Of a stretch of 48,938 nt of DNA, positions 1 to 9,693 are shown piece after piece. The notes under the pieces were generated by a model, which was given only the letters and a program-made list of their open reading frames with translations, did no database searches and was not told the DNA's origin. Numbering within the stretch: the stretch's first letter is position 1; each line of letters starts with the position of its first letter. The stretch lies in NCBI GenBank assembly GCA_016781525.1, contig JADDQE010000118.1, positions 1 through 48,938 on the forward strand. Direction: 5' to 3'. Source of the stretch: a bacterium. GTDB lineage: Bacteria > Chloroflexota > Chloroflexia > Chloroflexales > Kallotenuaceae. The translations under genes and the position numbers were made by a program.

Positions 1-76
1 GGTCCATTGCCCTCTGTTAACTAGTCTTTCTTCCTCGCCCCTCATCCCTCGCCCCTCGTCCCTCGCCCCTCGTCCC
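1..76. repeat. CCCTCGT-type heptamer repeat, left edge
   Basis: Downstream of murC the plus strand is a run of alternating CCCTCGC and CCCTCGT/CCCTCAT heptamers (about 36-79), ending at the murC stop. The same kind of sequence recurs at 38123-38280 and 39037-39128, always between genes. No hairpin or gene is visible here. It probably forms the 3' flank of the dcw operon. Confidence 0.6.
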
Positions 77-1462
77 TCACCCCCGCAACGCCGCCAGCAC
101 CTGCTCGCCAACACGGTTGCCATCGCCGGCGCCGAGTGTCAGCAGCACATCCCCGGGCTGGATCAACGCGGCGATCCGCTCGGCCGATTGCTCGACGCTG
201 CCCGACACTTCCACGACTGGCCCGACCACGCGCTGCGCGAGATAGGCCGCGTCGATCCCTGGGAAGTCGGCGGCCCGCTCGCGCGATGGATAAATCTCGC
301 CGATCTGGAGGAGATCTGCTGCCACAAAGGCACTCGCAAATTCGTCGATCAGCGCGGCGGTGCGGCTAAACGTGTGGGGCTGGAAATAGACTACCAGTCG
401 CCGGTCAGCGTAACGCATCTTCGCCGCTTGGAGCGCGGCGCGAACCTTGGGGGGATTATGGGCGTAGTCGTCGACGACGGTAACACCGCCCGCCTCACCC
501 TTGAGCTCGAAGCGGCGCGCCGCACCCGCAAAGGAGCGCAGTGCATCAAAAATTTGACCAAGTGTGACATCCGGGACGAGCTCCAACACGCCGATGGCGG
601 CGCCGATCGCGTTTTGCACGTTATGCTCGCCCGGCACCTGAAGCGCTGCGGAGACCTGGAGGGCATCCGCCGCCGAGTGCGTCACCTCGAAGCGTGTCAG
701 GCCATCCTCGATCCGAATGTCCTGAGCCCGCCAATCCGCGGCCTGGCCAAGGCCATACGACACAAAGGCCGGAAGGGAGACCGTCCGTGCGGCTGAGGCC
801 GCTTGCAAGCGCCGCACGCCCGGATCGTCGGCGCAGGCAACGACCGCAAGCGCGGTCTGGTCGACGAACTGAGTGAAGGCGGCCACTACGTCTTCGCGGG
901 TCGGGTAAATGTCGACATGGTCCCAATCCACGCTTGTTACGATCGCCACCTTGGGCTGTACACCCAGAAACAGCCGATCATACTCGTCGGCCTCGATCAC
1001 AAAGGGGCCACTGCCCCAGCGTGCAAAGCGGTCGAGGCCTGGCACAGGGCCGCCGGCCGGCACGATATAGGCCGGATCGTAGCCGAGCTCTTTGAGAATG
1101 ACCGCACACATTGCCGTTGTCGTCGTCTTGCCATGCGTGCCGGCGATCGCCAGCGTAGGCTTTTGCAGTGACCACTCACGCCACAGGTCGGCCCGCTTTA
1201 AGACCGGAATGCCCTGCGCCGTTGCTGCCGCCAGCTCGGGATGGTTCCCTTGGAGCGCGGAGCTGGTCGCCACGATATCGACATCGTGCAGGTGTTCATC
1301 CGAATGACCAACATGTACCAACACCCGGCGTGCAGCTAGCTCGCGAGTCAGCTCGTTCGACTGGGCATCGCAGCCACTAACCGTGTGGCCCTGGTCCAGT
1401 AGGATGTGGGCGATAGCGCTCATGCCGGTGCCCGCTATGCCGATGACATGATAGTGTGCCAT
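77..1462 (-). CDS. murC: UDP-N-acetylmuramate--L-alanine ligase
   Basis: Cytoplasmic Mur ligase that adds L-alanine to UDP-MurNAc using ATP, the first amino acid of the peptidoglycan stem peptide. The 461-residue length is normal for MurC. Visible features are the N-terminal nucleotide-binding loop GIAGTGMS (8-15), the ATP P-loop GTHGKTTTT (108-116), the EADEYD motif (157-162), GEHNVQNA (278-285) and the C-terminal-domain DDYAHNP motif (331-337). The start ATG overlaps the stop of the upstream membrane-protein gene as TAATG, so the two are translationally coupled. It is the last visible gene of the dcw operon; murB and ftsQ/ftsA/ftsZ are not in the window and may lie to the left or elsewhere. 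Confidence 0.97.
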   Translation of the reverse strand: MAHYHVIGIAGTGMSAIAHILLDQGHTVSGCDAQSNELTRELAARRVLVHVGHSDEHLHDVDIVATSSALQGNHPELAAATAQGIPVLKRADLWREWSLQKPTLAIAGTHGKTTTTAMCAVILKELGYDPAYIVPAGGPVPGLDRFARWGSGPFVIEADEYDRLFLGVQPKVAIVTSVDWDHVDIYPTREDVVAAFTQFVDQTALAVVACADDPGVRRLQAASAARTVSLPAFVSYGLGQAADWRAQDIRIEDGLTRFEVTHSAADALQVSAALQVPGEHNVQNAIGAAIGVLELVPDVTLGQIFDALRSFAGAARRFELKGEAGGVTVVDDYAHNPPKVRAALQAAKMRYADRRLVVYFQPHTFSRTAALIDEFASAFVAADLLQIGEIYPSRERAADFPGIDAAYLAQRVVGPVVEVSGSVEQSAERIAALIQPGDVLLTLGAGDGNRVGEQVLAALRG

Positions 1463-2046
1463 TATTGCCGGATTTTTGGTAAGCGCAGAAACAAGATCAC
1501 CAACAACAAGATAAAGAGCAGCGCAAAGACCGAGGGCAAGTAGCTTCGGAGCACGTTCACGCCATTATCGGGTGTCACAAAGATCGTACTTTCACGATTA
1601 AAAAAGTTTGGAAAATACTGATTGATAAAGCTAAATAGCTGCGAGCCAACGAGAAACACGTTGATTGCGCCCAACACCGCGCCCATCAGTCGGCCGAGAC
1701 GGGTTATATTTCTGCGCTCCCCCAGTGCCCCGCCGACAATGTACGCCAAAATCACGACCAGAACATAGCCGATGATCTGAAACGTCCCCGGATCATCAGT
1801 CGAGATCAACGCCTGTGCCTGGAGATCCGTACCCAGCAGCGTGCTGAAGAACGACGCGAACGCTTGGACGATGCGATTGATCAGCTGACCGAGCAGACCG
1901 GTGCGCCCCGGACTGCCAAAGAAGATCAGCGCGAACAGCAATCCAGCCGTCGTGATCGCCTCCTCCCGCCAGCCGCGGCGGGCCCCAAAGAGCGCGCCGA
2001 GAATCAGAAACGGGAAGATCAGCAGCAACTGGTACGAGATTGTCAT
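1462..2046 (-). CDS. CvpA-like four-helix membrane protein
   Basis: A 194-residue integral membrane protein with about four hydrophobic segments (roughly 5-25, 30-65, 92-112 and 120-140) plus a strongly hydrophobic C-terminal segment near 168-188. The N-terminal pattern, a hydrophobic stretch followed by GARRGWREE, resembles the CvpA family (colicin V production), whose function is poorly known and often linked to envelope stress. It overlaps murG upstream by ATGA and murC downstream by TAATG, so its expression is tied to peptidoglycan synthesis. The family call is from pattern only; the operon membership is certain from the overlaps. Confidence 0.7.
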   Translation of the reverse strand: MTISYQLLLIFPFLILGALFGARRGWREEAITTAGLLFALIFFGSPGRTGLLGQLINRIVQAFASFFSTLLGTDLQAQALISTDDPGTFQIIGYVLVVILAYIVGGALGERRNITRLGRLMGAVLGAINVFLVGSQLFSFINQYFPNFFNRESTIFVTPDNGVNVLRSYLPSVFALLFILLLVILFLRLPKIRQ

Positions 2047-3467
2047 CCCTGCCCTCCTTCTACGCCGGCCAGCCGTAGCAGCTCATCGGCTAGACGGATA
2101 GCAGCATCAGGTCGCGCTAATGCAGCACTGGCTAACGCCATGCGCTCACGCGCCTGGGAGTCGGTGAGCAACCGCCGTACCTCCCGAAATAACCGTCCAT
2201 CCACGGGTCTTCCCGCTCCCAGCATCTCATCATCAGGAACGCTGACCGCCGCGCCACGCTCCGCTAGATAGTCGGCGTTCTTATCCTGTTTGACCGCCAC
2301 CAGCGGCACCAGCACCGCTGGTAGCCCAGCTGCGGGAAGCTCAGCCAGCGTGGAGGCGCCCGCACGGGCAATTGCAAGATCTGCGGCACCAAACGCTTGT
2401 ACCATCGTCGGCATGGCTGTCTGGACGTGGCTATCCGCCGATCTCCCTTCCGCACTCGTACCCTGTCCGCTATGGAGGTACGGAAAAAGATGGTAGCGCG
2501 CCTGTAGCTCCTCGGGCAGCCGCTCGGCCGCTGCCCGAAGCCAGCTTTCGTCACCCTCACGCCCGCAGACATGAATAATTTGCGACAGCTGTAGCAGCTC
2601 CGGGAGCAGGGCCTCGATCGCCCGGTTAACGTTCCGAGCGCCACGGCTGCCACCGTAGATAAACAGCACGGGCAGCTCATCGGTGACGCCAAAGGCCGCG
2701 CGGCTCGTCACCTTACCCTCAGGAGTGCTGGCCTCGAAGAGCTCCTGCCGCACGGGATAGCCAGTCACAATCGTTTTATCCCCCGGCAGATAGGCAAGCG
2801 ACGGCTCGAACGAGCAGGCAACGCACGTCGCGATCCGCGACAACGACTTCACCGCCAAGCCCGGCACGATATCGGGCAAGTAGATCATGGTCGGCACGCC
2901 CAGCGTCCACGCGGCCACAAAGAGCGGAAATACAACATAGCCACCGGTTCCTAACACTGCTGCCGGTCGTTCTCGCAGGATCAGCGCGCGTGCCTCGCGC
3001 ATACCACGCGCGATCAACGCACTGTTCCGCACCAGCTCCAGCGGACCACGCCCCCGCACTGCAGCGGCCGCGATTGCGGCGTACGGCAGTGCGCTCTCAC
3101 GCACGACCAAGCCCTGCTCCATACCTCCATGTGACCCAATATACAGCAGCCGAAGCACGTCTTCAGCGGCTGCGCCAGGTTCCTCCACTTTGGCTGGAGC
3201 TGACCCGCCGTGATGCTCCGCGCTTGTTGCTGGCCTTGGCAGCTGAGCTGAACTTGCGCCAGCCGCGGGGGTCGCCCGCAACTTCAGGAGCTGCATCCGA
3301 GCGGGCAAAACTGATGCGACCGCGAGCGCCGGATACACGTGGCCCCCGGTGCCGCCGCCGCATAAAAGCAGAGAGCGCGGGGACGAGACTGATTGGCCGA
3401 CGCTTGCGGGGTTGCGGCGCGGGACGCTCGACGGCGGGACTGACAACGAGTTCAGGTCGTTCTTCAT
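2043..3467 (-). CDS. murG: UDP-GlcNAc--lipid I GlcNAc transferase
   Basis: Peripheral membrane glycosyltransferase that converts lipid I to lipid II. It shows the N-terminal glycine loop GGGTGGH (37-43), a second GTGGY loop (173-177), the C-domain YGGSRGARNVN segment (271-281) and RAGASTLAEL (369-378), the UDP-GlcNAc-binding region. At 474 residues it is about 110 longer than usual: there is a roughly 30-residue N-terminal tail, a low-complexity insert at about 57-103, and a second small insert near 332-352. The usual HEQN motif is replaced by YLPDIVPG (196-203). The first 102 codons overlap the 3' end of ftsW in another frame. ATG 3467 is the only ATG upstream of the glycine loop. The stop overlaps the next gene by ATGA. 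Confidence 0.9.
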   Translation of the reverse strand: MKNDLNSLSVPPSSVPRRNPASVGQSVSSPRSLLLCGGGTGGHVYPALAVASVLPARMQLLKLRATPAAGASSAQLPRPATSAEHHGGSAPAKVEEPGAAAEDVLRLLYIGSHGGMEQGLVVRESALPYAAIAAAAVRGRGPLELVRNSALIARGMREARALILRERPAAVLGTGGYVVFPLFVAAWTLGVPTMIYLPDIVPGLAVKSLSRIATCVACSFEPSLAYLPGDKTIVTGYPVRQELFEASTPEGKVTSRAAFGVTDELPVLFIYGGSRGARNVNRAIEALLPELLQLSQIIHVCGREGDESWLRAAAERLPEELQARYHLFPYLHSGQGTSAEGRSADSHVQTAMPTMVQAFGAADLAIARAGASTLAELPAAGLPAVLVPLVAVKQDKNADYLAERGAAVSVPDDEMLGAGRPVDGRLFREVRRLLTDSQARERMALASAALARPDAAIRLADELLRLAGVEGGQG

Positions 3468-4566
3468 CGATATGCTTTGAGATATTGAGCAGCACGCCCA
3501 TGGCGAAAAGACACATCGCCAAGGAGGTGCCGCCGTACGAGATGAACGGCAGCGTCTGACCGGTAAATGGAATCAGCGACGATACCACCGCCATGTTCAA
3601 GAACGCTTGGAAGGTGATCCAGCTGGTGATGCCAACGGCCATCAGTGCCGCGAACGGGTCGCGCGAGCGGGCCGCGATGCGGTAGCCGCGATACGACAAC
3701 AGGAGGAAGGCGCCCACGAGCGTCAGCGTGCCGATCAGCCCTAACTCCTCGCCGATCACGCTAAAGATCGCGTCGGCGTGGGCCGAGGGAAGCCATAAAA
3801 ACTTTTGCCGCCCCTGCCCTAAGCCGCGACCATACCAACTGCCTGAGGCAAGCGCATACAGCGAGTGGACCGGCTGCCAGCCGCCGTCACGTGGGAAGGC
3901 CCAAGGGTTGATCCACACTTCCACGCGCTTAACGGTATGGCCCAGCGTTTGCACAACCATCCAGCCGAGCGCGCCGCCGCCGGACAGGCCAATCGCGATA
4001 TGCAGAATGTTCGCGCCGGCAGCGAAGTAGATCGCGGAGCCGATGAGGATTAGCATCACCGCCGAGCTTACGTTGGCTTGCAGATACATGATGCCGCAGA
4101 AGACACCGAGCACCATACCGAATGGAATCAGGCCGGCCGTCATCGATTTGAGCTTGTCGCCGCGCGTCATGAGCCAGGCCGCGAGATAGACACACAGCGT
4201 GAACTTCGCCATCTCGGTTGGCTGGAACTGGAACGACCCGATACGGATCCAGCGCTTGGCACCGCCTGCTTCGCTGAGACTCGCCGGCAGCAAAACCACC
4301 GTTACCAGTAGGAGCACCGTCACGGCAAGCAAGGGCAGCGCCATCCGGTGCCAGAACCGGTAGTCGATCCGCTGGGCGATAAGCAGACCAACTCCGCCAA
4401 TCAACATCCACAATAGCTGCCGCATGAGATAGAACGTTTGCGGACTATTCTCGTTCACCGCAATATAAAAGCTCGAGCTATAAACCATGACCAAGCCGAA
4501 GACGGACAGGCCCAGCACCAGTGCCAGCAGCGTGCGATCAGGTGGACGGCGATTAGTGTCGATCAT
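3163..4566 (-). CDS. ftsW: FtsW/RodA-family lipid II polymerase (SEDS)
   Basis: Polytopic SEDS glycosyltransferase that polymerises lipid II with a class B PBP at the septum. It has about ten membrane helices, the WIRIGSFQFQPTE segment, the extracellular loop with PSAHADAIFSVIGEELG, and the C-terminal PFISYGGTSL motif. ATG 4566 is chosen because AGAGGG lies 7 nt upstream; a TTG 21 nt further out is less likely. After the conserved domain (ending near NISKHIDEER) the protein runs on for about 100 Arg/Ser/Pro-rich residues, most of them encoded inside murG. The rest of the protein is ordinary. FtsW is favoured over RodA by the dcw location. Confidence 0.93.
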   Translation of the reverse strand: MIDTNRRPPDRTLLALVLGLSVFGLVMVYSSSFYIAVNENSPQTFYLMRQLLWMLIGGVGLLIAQRIDYRFWHRMALPLLAVTVLLLVTVVLLPASLSEAGGAKRWIRIGSFQFQPTEMAKFTLCVYLAAWLMTRGDKLKSMTAGLIPFGMVLGVFCGIMYLQANVSSAVMLILIGSAIYFAAGANILHIAIGLSGGGALGWMVVQTLGHTVKRVEVWINPWAFPRDGGWQPVHSLYALASGSWYGRGLGQGRQKFLWLPSAHADAIFSVIGEELGLIGTLTLVGAFLLLSYRGYRIAARSRDPFAALMAVGITSWITFQAFLNMAVVSSLIPFTGQTLPFISYGGTSLAMCLFAMGVLLNISKHIDEERPELVVSPAVERPAPQPRKRRPISLVPALSAFMRRRHRGPRVSGARGRISFARSDAAPEVAGDPRGWRKFSSAAKASNKRGASRRVSSSQSGGTWRSR

Positions 4567-4638
4567 GAGCGAACCCTCTTTGTGCAAACCGCAGCCAAAC
4601 CATCGCTCTCTCCCTCATTCCTCTTCCAACTGCCTCGG

Positions 4639-5547
4639 CTACGCTGGGTGCGCGACGAGAAACGAAATCACGAGGCCGACGAACAGCACCGCCGCGAGCC
4701 CCCACCCGGCGAGAGGCGAGTCGCGCCGCTCCAACACTGGAAGATAGCCGCGCCGGTCGACCACGTAACGTGGGGCGAGACCAAGGCTAACCACTCCTCC
4801 GACAATCAGGCCGCCGATATGGGCGGAGTTATCGATATTCGTACCCGGCAAGAAGCCAAAGATTAAGTTGACTACAACCAGCGTCGCCATCTGACCGAGC
4901 TGCATCTTCGAGGCTTCCCAGCCGATCAACGACCGTGACGTAAATGCAAACGCGGCGAGGGCTCCAAACAAACCAAAGATCGCGCCCGACGCGCCGACTG
5001 ACAACGCGTCGCTATTGAAGACATAGCTGGCGATACTTCCGGCAAGGCCGGCCAGTGCATAGACCGCGGTAAAGCGTGCCGTGCCATACACCCGCTCGGC
5101 CTCGGTCCCAAGAGAGTACAAAGCCATTGAGTTGAAGAGCAGATGCATCAGGCTACCGTGGAGCACCATTGGCGTCAGGAGGCGCCACCAGTGGCCGGCG
5201 TTGATCAGACCGTTCTCCTTTGCGCCCAAGATCGAAAGCGCCGCCGTAAATCGGTCGATGTACTGGTTGCCCACGACATCCTCGTATGGCAGCCGAATCC
5301 CGTTGGCAATGAGTCCAGTCAAGACGTACATGATCGCGTTTACCGCAAGCAGCGCATACACCAGCCTCGGCCGGGACAGTGGCAGCGTCAGCCGGACATG
5401 CTTCGGCGAGCGCTGCGCCATCTCGATCGCCTGGCCACCGGGCGACGGCTCTACGTCGTCGGGAGCTTGGGCACGCGCTTGAAACTCGCGCTCAAGCCGT
5501 GCCATAAACTCGCGCAGCTCGTCGTCGTCCAGCCGATGGTTGCTCAT
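4639..5547 (-). CDS. Rhomboid-family intramembrane serine protease
   Basis: Membrane protease that cleaves substrates within or near transmembrane helices. The 302-residue protein has an acidic cytosolic N-terminus (1-55), then about seven membrane segments. The catalytic dyad is visible: GASG with Ser187 in one helix and His243 in SAHIGG in a later helix. The HxxxN-type oxyanion motif is [10 protein letters not shown] (130-139). Its start overlaps the murD stop by ATGA, and ftsW follows after 72 nt, so it is a true member of the dcw operon. Rhomboids are not standard dcw genes; a role in processing division or wall proteins is inference from location only. Confidence 0.93.
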   Translation of the reverse strand: MSNHRLDDDELREFMARLEREFQARAQAPDDVEPSPGGQAIEMAQRSPKHVRLTLPLSRPRLVYALLAVNAIMYVLTGLIANGIRLPYEDVVGNQYIDRFTAALSILGAKENGLINAGHWWRLLTPMVLHGSLMHLLFNSMALYSLGTEAERVYGTARFTAVYALAGLAGSIASYVFNSDALSVGASGAIFGLFGALAAFAFTSRSLIGWEASKMQLGQMATLVVVNLIFGFLPGTNIDNSAHIGGLIVGGVVSLGLAPRYVVDRRGYLPVLERRDSPLAGWGLAAVLFVGLVISFLVAHPA

Positions 5548-6986
5548 GTGAGGGCCCCCACGAGCCGACGGAACTGCTCGCCACGATCAAACTCGTTCTT
5601 GAACATTCCGAAGCTGGCACAGCCCGGCGATAGCAGCACCACCTCACCGGACACTGCGAGCCGCCGGGCGGCCTCAACCGCCGGAGCGAGCGCGTCGAAG
5701 GGGCCAACTACAATCGGCGGTGTGGACAGGCTCTGAGTCGCTGTCTCGAGCGCTGCCTGTAGCTTGGGTGTAGCCGTCCCTTGCAGAAGCACCACCGCCT
5801 TGGCGCGCGTCGCCAGGATCGTCGCGAGCTGCTCGAACGCTAGCTGCTTGTCCGCTCCACCCGCGATGACGATGGCTGGCAGATCGAGACTTTGTAGTGC
5901 GGCAATGGCCGCTGCCGGCGCCGTCGCGGTGGTGTCGTTGATGTAGCGCACGCCATCGACTGTGCGCACATCCTCCATACGATCCGGCACGCCCGCGAAG
6001 TTCTGAATCGCATTGCGAATATGCTCCGTTCCAACTCCAAATGATTTCGCTAGCGCGGCCGCTGCCGCGACGTTGCCTCGATTGTGCTCTCCCAAGAGAC
6101 GCACGTCCCGCTTCTCGCAAATTGTTTCCGTTGCACCGTCCTGCCGCCACACCAGCTCGTCGGCGCGCCAGAGCATGGTGAACGCCGCCTCGTCCAGCAC
6201 TGACTGCTCCTGCCCTGCTCCGTCCATGGTCGAACAAAACCAAACCTGCCGACCGGCTGCGCGCTGTGCCATAGCCCGAACGACCGGATCGGCCGCGTTC
6301 AGCACCACAACATCGTCCGGCTGCTGATGTAAGAAAACGTGCGCTTTCGCCTCGGCGTACTCCTCCATCGAACCGTAGCGATCGAGATGATCGGATGAAA
6401 GATTCAGGAAACAGCCGTACTGGGGGCTAAGCCGCGCCTCGCCCAAGCCCTCGAGCTGCCACGACGACAGCTCCAGGACCACCGGCGTTTGCGGCCCGAT
6501 CTTCGGCAGCTGCTCCAACGCTGAGATACGCAGGTTGCCCGCAACCACGGTGTCCGGATATTGCTCGCGGAGCATTGCTCCGGTAAGCAGAGTCGTCGTC
6601 GTCTTACCCTTCGTGCCGGTGATACCGATGATTGGCCCGGGACAGAGGCGAAAAAAGAGCGTCATCTCCATTTCAACCGCTGCGCCCGCCTCACGAGCAA
6701 TCGCAAGATAGCGCGACTCGCGCGGAACTCCTGGGTTTCGCACCACGATATCGGCGTCTCGAAAGTCCTCTTCGCGGTGCGTGCCGAGCACAAAGCGCAG
6801 CGGCAGCCCTTCAAGCTGCGCAAGCGTCGACGCGAGCTGCTCGGGGCTACGCAGGTCTGTAACGGTTACATCCGCGCCCTGCTCCACCAGAAACCGTGCG
6901 ACACCGAGGCCGCCCCCGTGGACGCCGAGGCCCATTACCAGGACGCGCTTGCCGCGCAGTTGGGCTGTCGGCTGGCGATCCATCAT
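5544..6986 (-). CDS. murD: UDP-N-acetylmuramoyl-L-alanine--D-glutamate ligase
   Basis: Cytoplasmic Mur ligase that adds D-glutamate to UDP-MurNAc-L-Ala. The N-terminal Rossmann segment [12 protein letters not shown] and the ATP P-loop GTKGKTTTT are present, with GEHNRGN in the central domain and the C-terminal INDTTATAP and [10 protein letters not shown] segments typical of MurD. ATG 6986 is chosen: it overlaps the mraY stop as ATGA, has an AGGTG ribosome site, and gives 480 residues (a second ATG follows directly at 6983). A longer reading into mraY would add 58 residues unlike the family. The end overlaps the rhomboid start by ATGA. Confidence 0.96.
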   Translation of the reverse strand: MMDRQPTAQLRGKRVLVMGLGVHGGGLGVARFLVEQGADVTVTDLRSPEQLASTLAQLEGLPLRFVLGTHREEDFRDADIVVRNPGVPRESRYLAIAREAGAAVEMEMTLFFRLCPGPIIGITGTKGKTTTTLLTGAMLREQYPDTVVAGNLRISALEQLPKIGPQTPVVLELSSWQLEGLGEARLSPQYGCFLNLSSDHLDRYGSMEEYAEAKAHVFLHQQPDDVVVLNAADPVVRAMAQRAAGRQVWFCSTMDGAGQEQSVLDEAAFTMLWRADELVWRQDGATETICEKRDVRLLGEHNRGNVAAAAALAKSFGVGTEHIRNAIQNFAGVPDRMEDVRTVDGVRYINDTTATAPAAAIAALQSLDLPAIVIAGGADKQLAFEQLATILATRAKAVVLLQGTATPKLQAALETATQSLSTPPIVVGPFDALAPAVEAARRLAVSGEVVLLSPGCASFGMFKNEFDRGEQFRRLVGALT

Positions 6987-8113
6987 GGCTGCACCTGTAC
7001 AGACGGAGCTTGGCGGACTGGCTGTACGGCACACGGGCCGGATACCGGCCCTACTGGCAGGCCGCGCGATAACCGCGTCGTCAGCGTCAAAGAAATCCCG
7101 ATGATCGCGGCGATCATCGCGATCAACACAAAGCGCTGCATCACCTGCGTCTCGGACCATCCGCTAAGCTCGAAATGATGATGGAGCGGCGCCATCTTGA
7201 ACAGGCGTCGGCCGGTACCGGTGCGCCAGCGCGTGTACTTAAAGTACAACGTTTGCAGGCCCGACGAAGCCGCCTCGGCTACAAAAACAATCCCGATGAG
7301 TGGGAGCAGCAGCCAATGCTGCGAGATCAGCGCGACCACCGCAAGTGCAGCGCCCATCGCCAGCGCACCGGTGTCGCCCATAAAGACCTGCGCAGGATGC
7401 GCGTTGTACCACAGGAAGGCAGCGTTTGCCCCGACCATGGTGAAGCAAAAGGCGTGTAGATACACAAGCCTGGGATAGGCGATAAACGAAATGATGCCGT
7501 ACGCCGCAAAAGCGATCACCAGCGTCCAGGCGGCCAAGCTATCGAGACCATCCGTAATGTTTACCGCGTTCGAGGTCGCGAGAATCACAAAGACTGCGAT
7601 CGGAATATAGAAGTAGCCAATATTGAGCGGCCCATAGAACGGCACTTGGACACAGCCCTCGTTGGCGAGGCCAAAGTACTCGCGTGGTAGATACAGGGCG
7701 AGCGCAGCGATCACCGCGATCAGCATCAGTGATGCAAATTTCAGCCGAGCCGTTAGGCCATGAGTTTTCGAGCGCGTACCTGTAAGCGACAAAAAATCGT
7801 CATAACCACCCAGGATCGCAAACGATACCAGCACCGCGAGCGGCAGCAGCATCGAGGGGCGCCCTTGCAGATTAAAGAGCACGGTCATGATCGCGGCGCT
7901 AACCACGATCATGATGCCACCCATAGTGGGAGTGCCCGTCTTACCGAGATGGCTTTGCGGCCCATCCTCACGCACCTTCTTGCCAATCTTCTTCGATCTG
8001 AGCCAATCAACCCAGAAGCGTCCCGTAAAGAGCGTTAACAAAAAGGCGCCGCCGGCCAGCAACAATGATCGCGCTGCCTCGGAAACAGTGATTGAGCGTA
8101 GCGTCTCTTGCAC
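6983..8113 (-). CDS. mraY: Phospho-MurNAc-pentapeptide transferase
   Basis: Integral membrane enzyme that transfers phospho-MurNAc-pentapeptide to undecaprenyl phosphate, forming lipid I. The 376-residue sequence has about ten helices and the family motifs: [21 protein letters not shown] near 46-66, the Asp pair in [30 protein letters not shown] and the HHHFE box. The start is GTG 8113, one base after the murF stop, so it is likely coupled to murF. The C-terminal tail of about 25 Pro/Val-rich residues after the last helix is longer than usual and overlaps nothing conserved. Confidence 0.97.
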   Translation of the reverse strand: MQETLRSITVSEAARSLLLAGGAFLLTLFTGRFWVDWLRSKKIGKKVREDGPQSHLGKTGTPTMGGIMIVVSAAIMTVLFNLQGRPSMLLPLAVLVSFAILGGYDDFLSLTGTRSKTHGLTARLKFASLMLIAVIAALALYLPREYFGLANEGCVQVPFYGPLNIGYFYIPIAVFVILATSNAVNITDGLDSLAAWTLVIAFAAYGIISFIAYPRLVYLHAFCFTMVGANAAFLWYNAHPAQVFMGDTGALAMGAALAVVALISQHWLLLPLIGIVFVAEAASSGLQTLYFKYTRWRTGTGRRLFKMAPLHHHFELSGWSETQVMQRFVLIAMIAAIIGISLTLTTRLSRGLPVGPVSGPCAVQPVRQAPSVQVQP

Positions 8114-8114
8114 G

Positions 8115-9572
8115 TTATCGCCCGTCTTCCTGTGGCCGTAATCCGTTCACAATCTCCTCCGTCTGCGCCACGCGCGCCCCCTTCACCAGTACCACGTCCT
8201 CCGCCTTAAGCAGCGGTCGTAAGTACTCGACCGCCTCCCCATTGCTTCGCGCAAAGATGACCTCGAGTGCGCGTCGCTGTTCGAGCGCTGCTTCGCCGAT
8301 CCAGCGCGCTTTAGTACCGACGACGACCAGCCGATTCACGATAGCTGCGGCAGCCTCGCCAACTTCGCGGTGGCCCATCTCATCGACCGGGCCTAATTCA
8401 GCCATATCTCCAAAGACAGCCGTGCGGCGACCGGGCACTGCTCGCAGCACGTCCAATGCAGCTTTACACGACGCCGGTGCGGCGTTATATGAGTCGTCCA
8501 GAATCGTTGCACCCTTGACGCCGCGCACCACGGTCATCCGCGACTGGACACCGCCATCACATAGACCAGCTCGGATCTGCTCCCAACTCAGGCCGAGCAA
8601 CAGCCCGGCTGCGATACTTGGCAGGGCAATATAGACCGAGTGCTCGCCTAGGAGCGGCACATCAAGGCGGTGACTCTGGCCCTCGAAATGGGCCGTAAAC
8701 GAGATACCACCGAGACCATGGCTTTCAACGTCGCTTGCCCAGAGCTCCGCTTGGGGATCGCGGCCATAGAAGAAGGCGCGAGCGGCCGTCCGACGCGCCA
8801 TGGCGCGTACTCGCGGATCATCCCAGTTCAAAATTGCCGCGCCGTCGGCCGGTAAGGCTTCGACGAGCTCCCCTTTTGCCTGTGCGATCACCTCTTGTGT
8901 CTTCATCCGATCGAGGTGCGACACACCCACGTTGGTGACGATGCCATAGCGCGGTCGAGCTAGCTCACAGAGCAGCGCGATCTCGCCCGGTCCGTACGTC
9001 CCCATCTCGAGCACTGCCACTTCATGTTGGGGCTCCAATCGTAACAACGTCAGGGGCACTCCAATTTCGTTGTTGTAGGACTTTCCACTGTAATGTGTTC
9101 GGCGTCCCTGGCGCAGCACCGCGGCGGTCGCCTCTTTGGTGCTCGTCTTGCCGACGCTACCTGTAATTCCGATGATCTCTGCCGTCATGCGCCGCCGATG
9201 GCGGGCGCTCAGGCGCTGTAGCGCTTCCAGCGGATTGTCGACGGCAAAAACGACCGGCTGCCCGGTCTGCACCAGTGCGAGCGAGTCCAGATCGGCAACA
9301 ATGGCGACGCGCTGTTCCAGGTCACGCATGTGCCCAGCGGCCCAGGCTCGTGTGACGAGCGCACCCCTCGCCCCACGTTGCAGCGCATCGACCACAAACT
9401 GGTGCCCATCCACTCGCTCGCCCGGCAACGCCACAAACAAGTCCCCACGCATGATTTGCCGCGAGTCGATCGCGGCGCCGGCAAAGGGCGCCTGATCACG
9501 CAGCAACGGGAGCGCCTCGTCGACGCTCCCTGGGAGGTTCATAGCTGCAACAATGTCAGCAAATTCGATCAC
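8115..9572 (-). CDS. murF: UDP-MurNAc-tripeptide--D-Ala-D-Ala ligase
   Basis: Mur ligase that adds D-Ala-D-Ala to complete the pentapeptide precursor. The P-loop GITGSVGKTSTKEA, the YNNEIGVPLTLL segment, MGTYGPGEIA and the C-terminal DDSYNAAPAS motif are diagnostic of MurF. The 485-residue length is slightly above average. The start is GTG 9572 with a GGAGAAGG ribosome site. It lies 122 nt downstream of the PBP gene; the intergenic stretch is purine-rich (AAGGATGAAGGATAAGGA) and has no visible gene. Confidence 0.96.
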   Translation of the reverse strand: MIEFADIVAAMNLPGSVDEALPLLRDQAPFAGAAIDSRQIMRGDLFVALPGERVDGHQFVVDALQRGARGALVTRAWAAGHMRDLEQRVAIVADLDSLALVQTGQPVVFAVDNPLEALQRLSARHRRRMTAEIIGITGSVGKTSTKEATAAVLRQGRRTHYSGKSYNNEIGVPLTLLRLEPQHEVAVLEMGTYGPGEIALLCELARPRYGIVTNVGVSHLDRMKTQEVIAQAKGELVEALPADGAAILNWDDPRVRAMARRTAARAFFYGRDPQAELWASDVESHGLGGISFTAHFEGQSHRLDVPLLGEHSVYIALPSIAAGLLLGLSWEQIRAGLCDGGVQSRMTVVRGVKGATILDDSYNAAPASCKAALDVLRAVPGRRTAVFGDMAELGPVDEMGHREVGEAAAAIVNRLVVVGTKARWIGEAALEQRRALEVIFARSNGEAVEYLRPLLKAEDVVLVKGARVAQTEEIVNGLRPQEDGR

Positions 9573-9693
9573 AACCTTCTCCGGCTCCGTTCGCCGCGCA
9601 TTGTAGCATCAAGAAAAGGTGGAAGGATGAAGGATAAGGACAAGATAGACTCAAGAGCCACTCTTTGCATAATCCGCTCGCCCTTACCCCTTG

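Noticed and set aside
188..796. Plus-strand frame of about 200 codons opposite murC
   Set aside because: Antisense shadow of the murC ligase; no conserved motif and murC is unambiguous.
5544..7160. Longer MurD starting at 7160
   Set aside because: The extra 58 residues lie wholly within the mraY 3' end and are unlike MurD; ATG 6986 with ATGA overlap is the better start.
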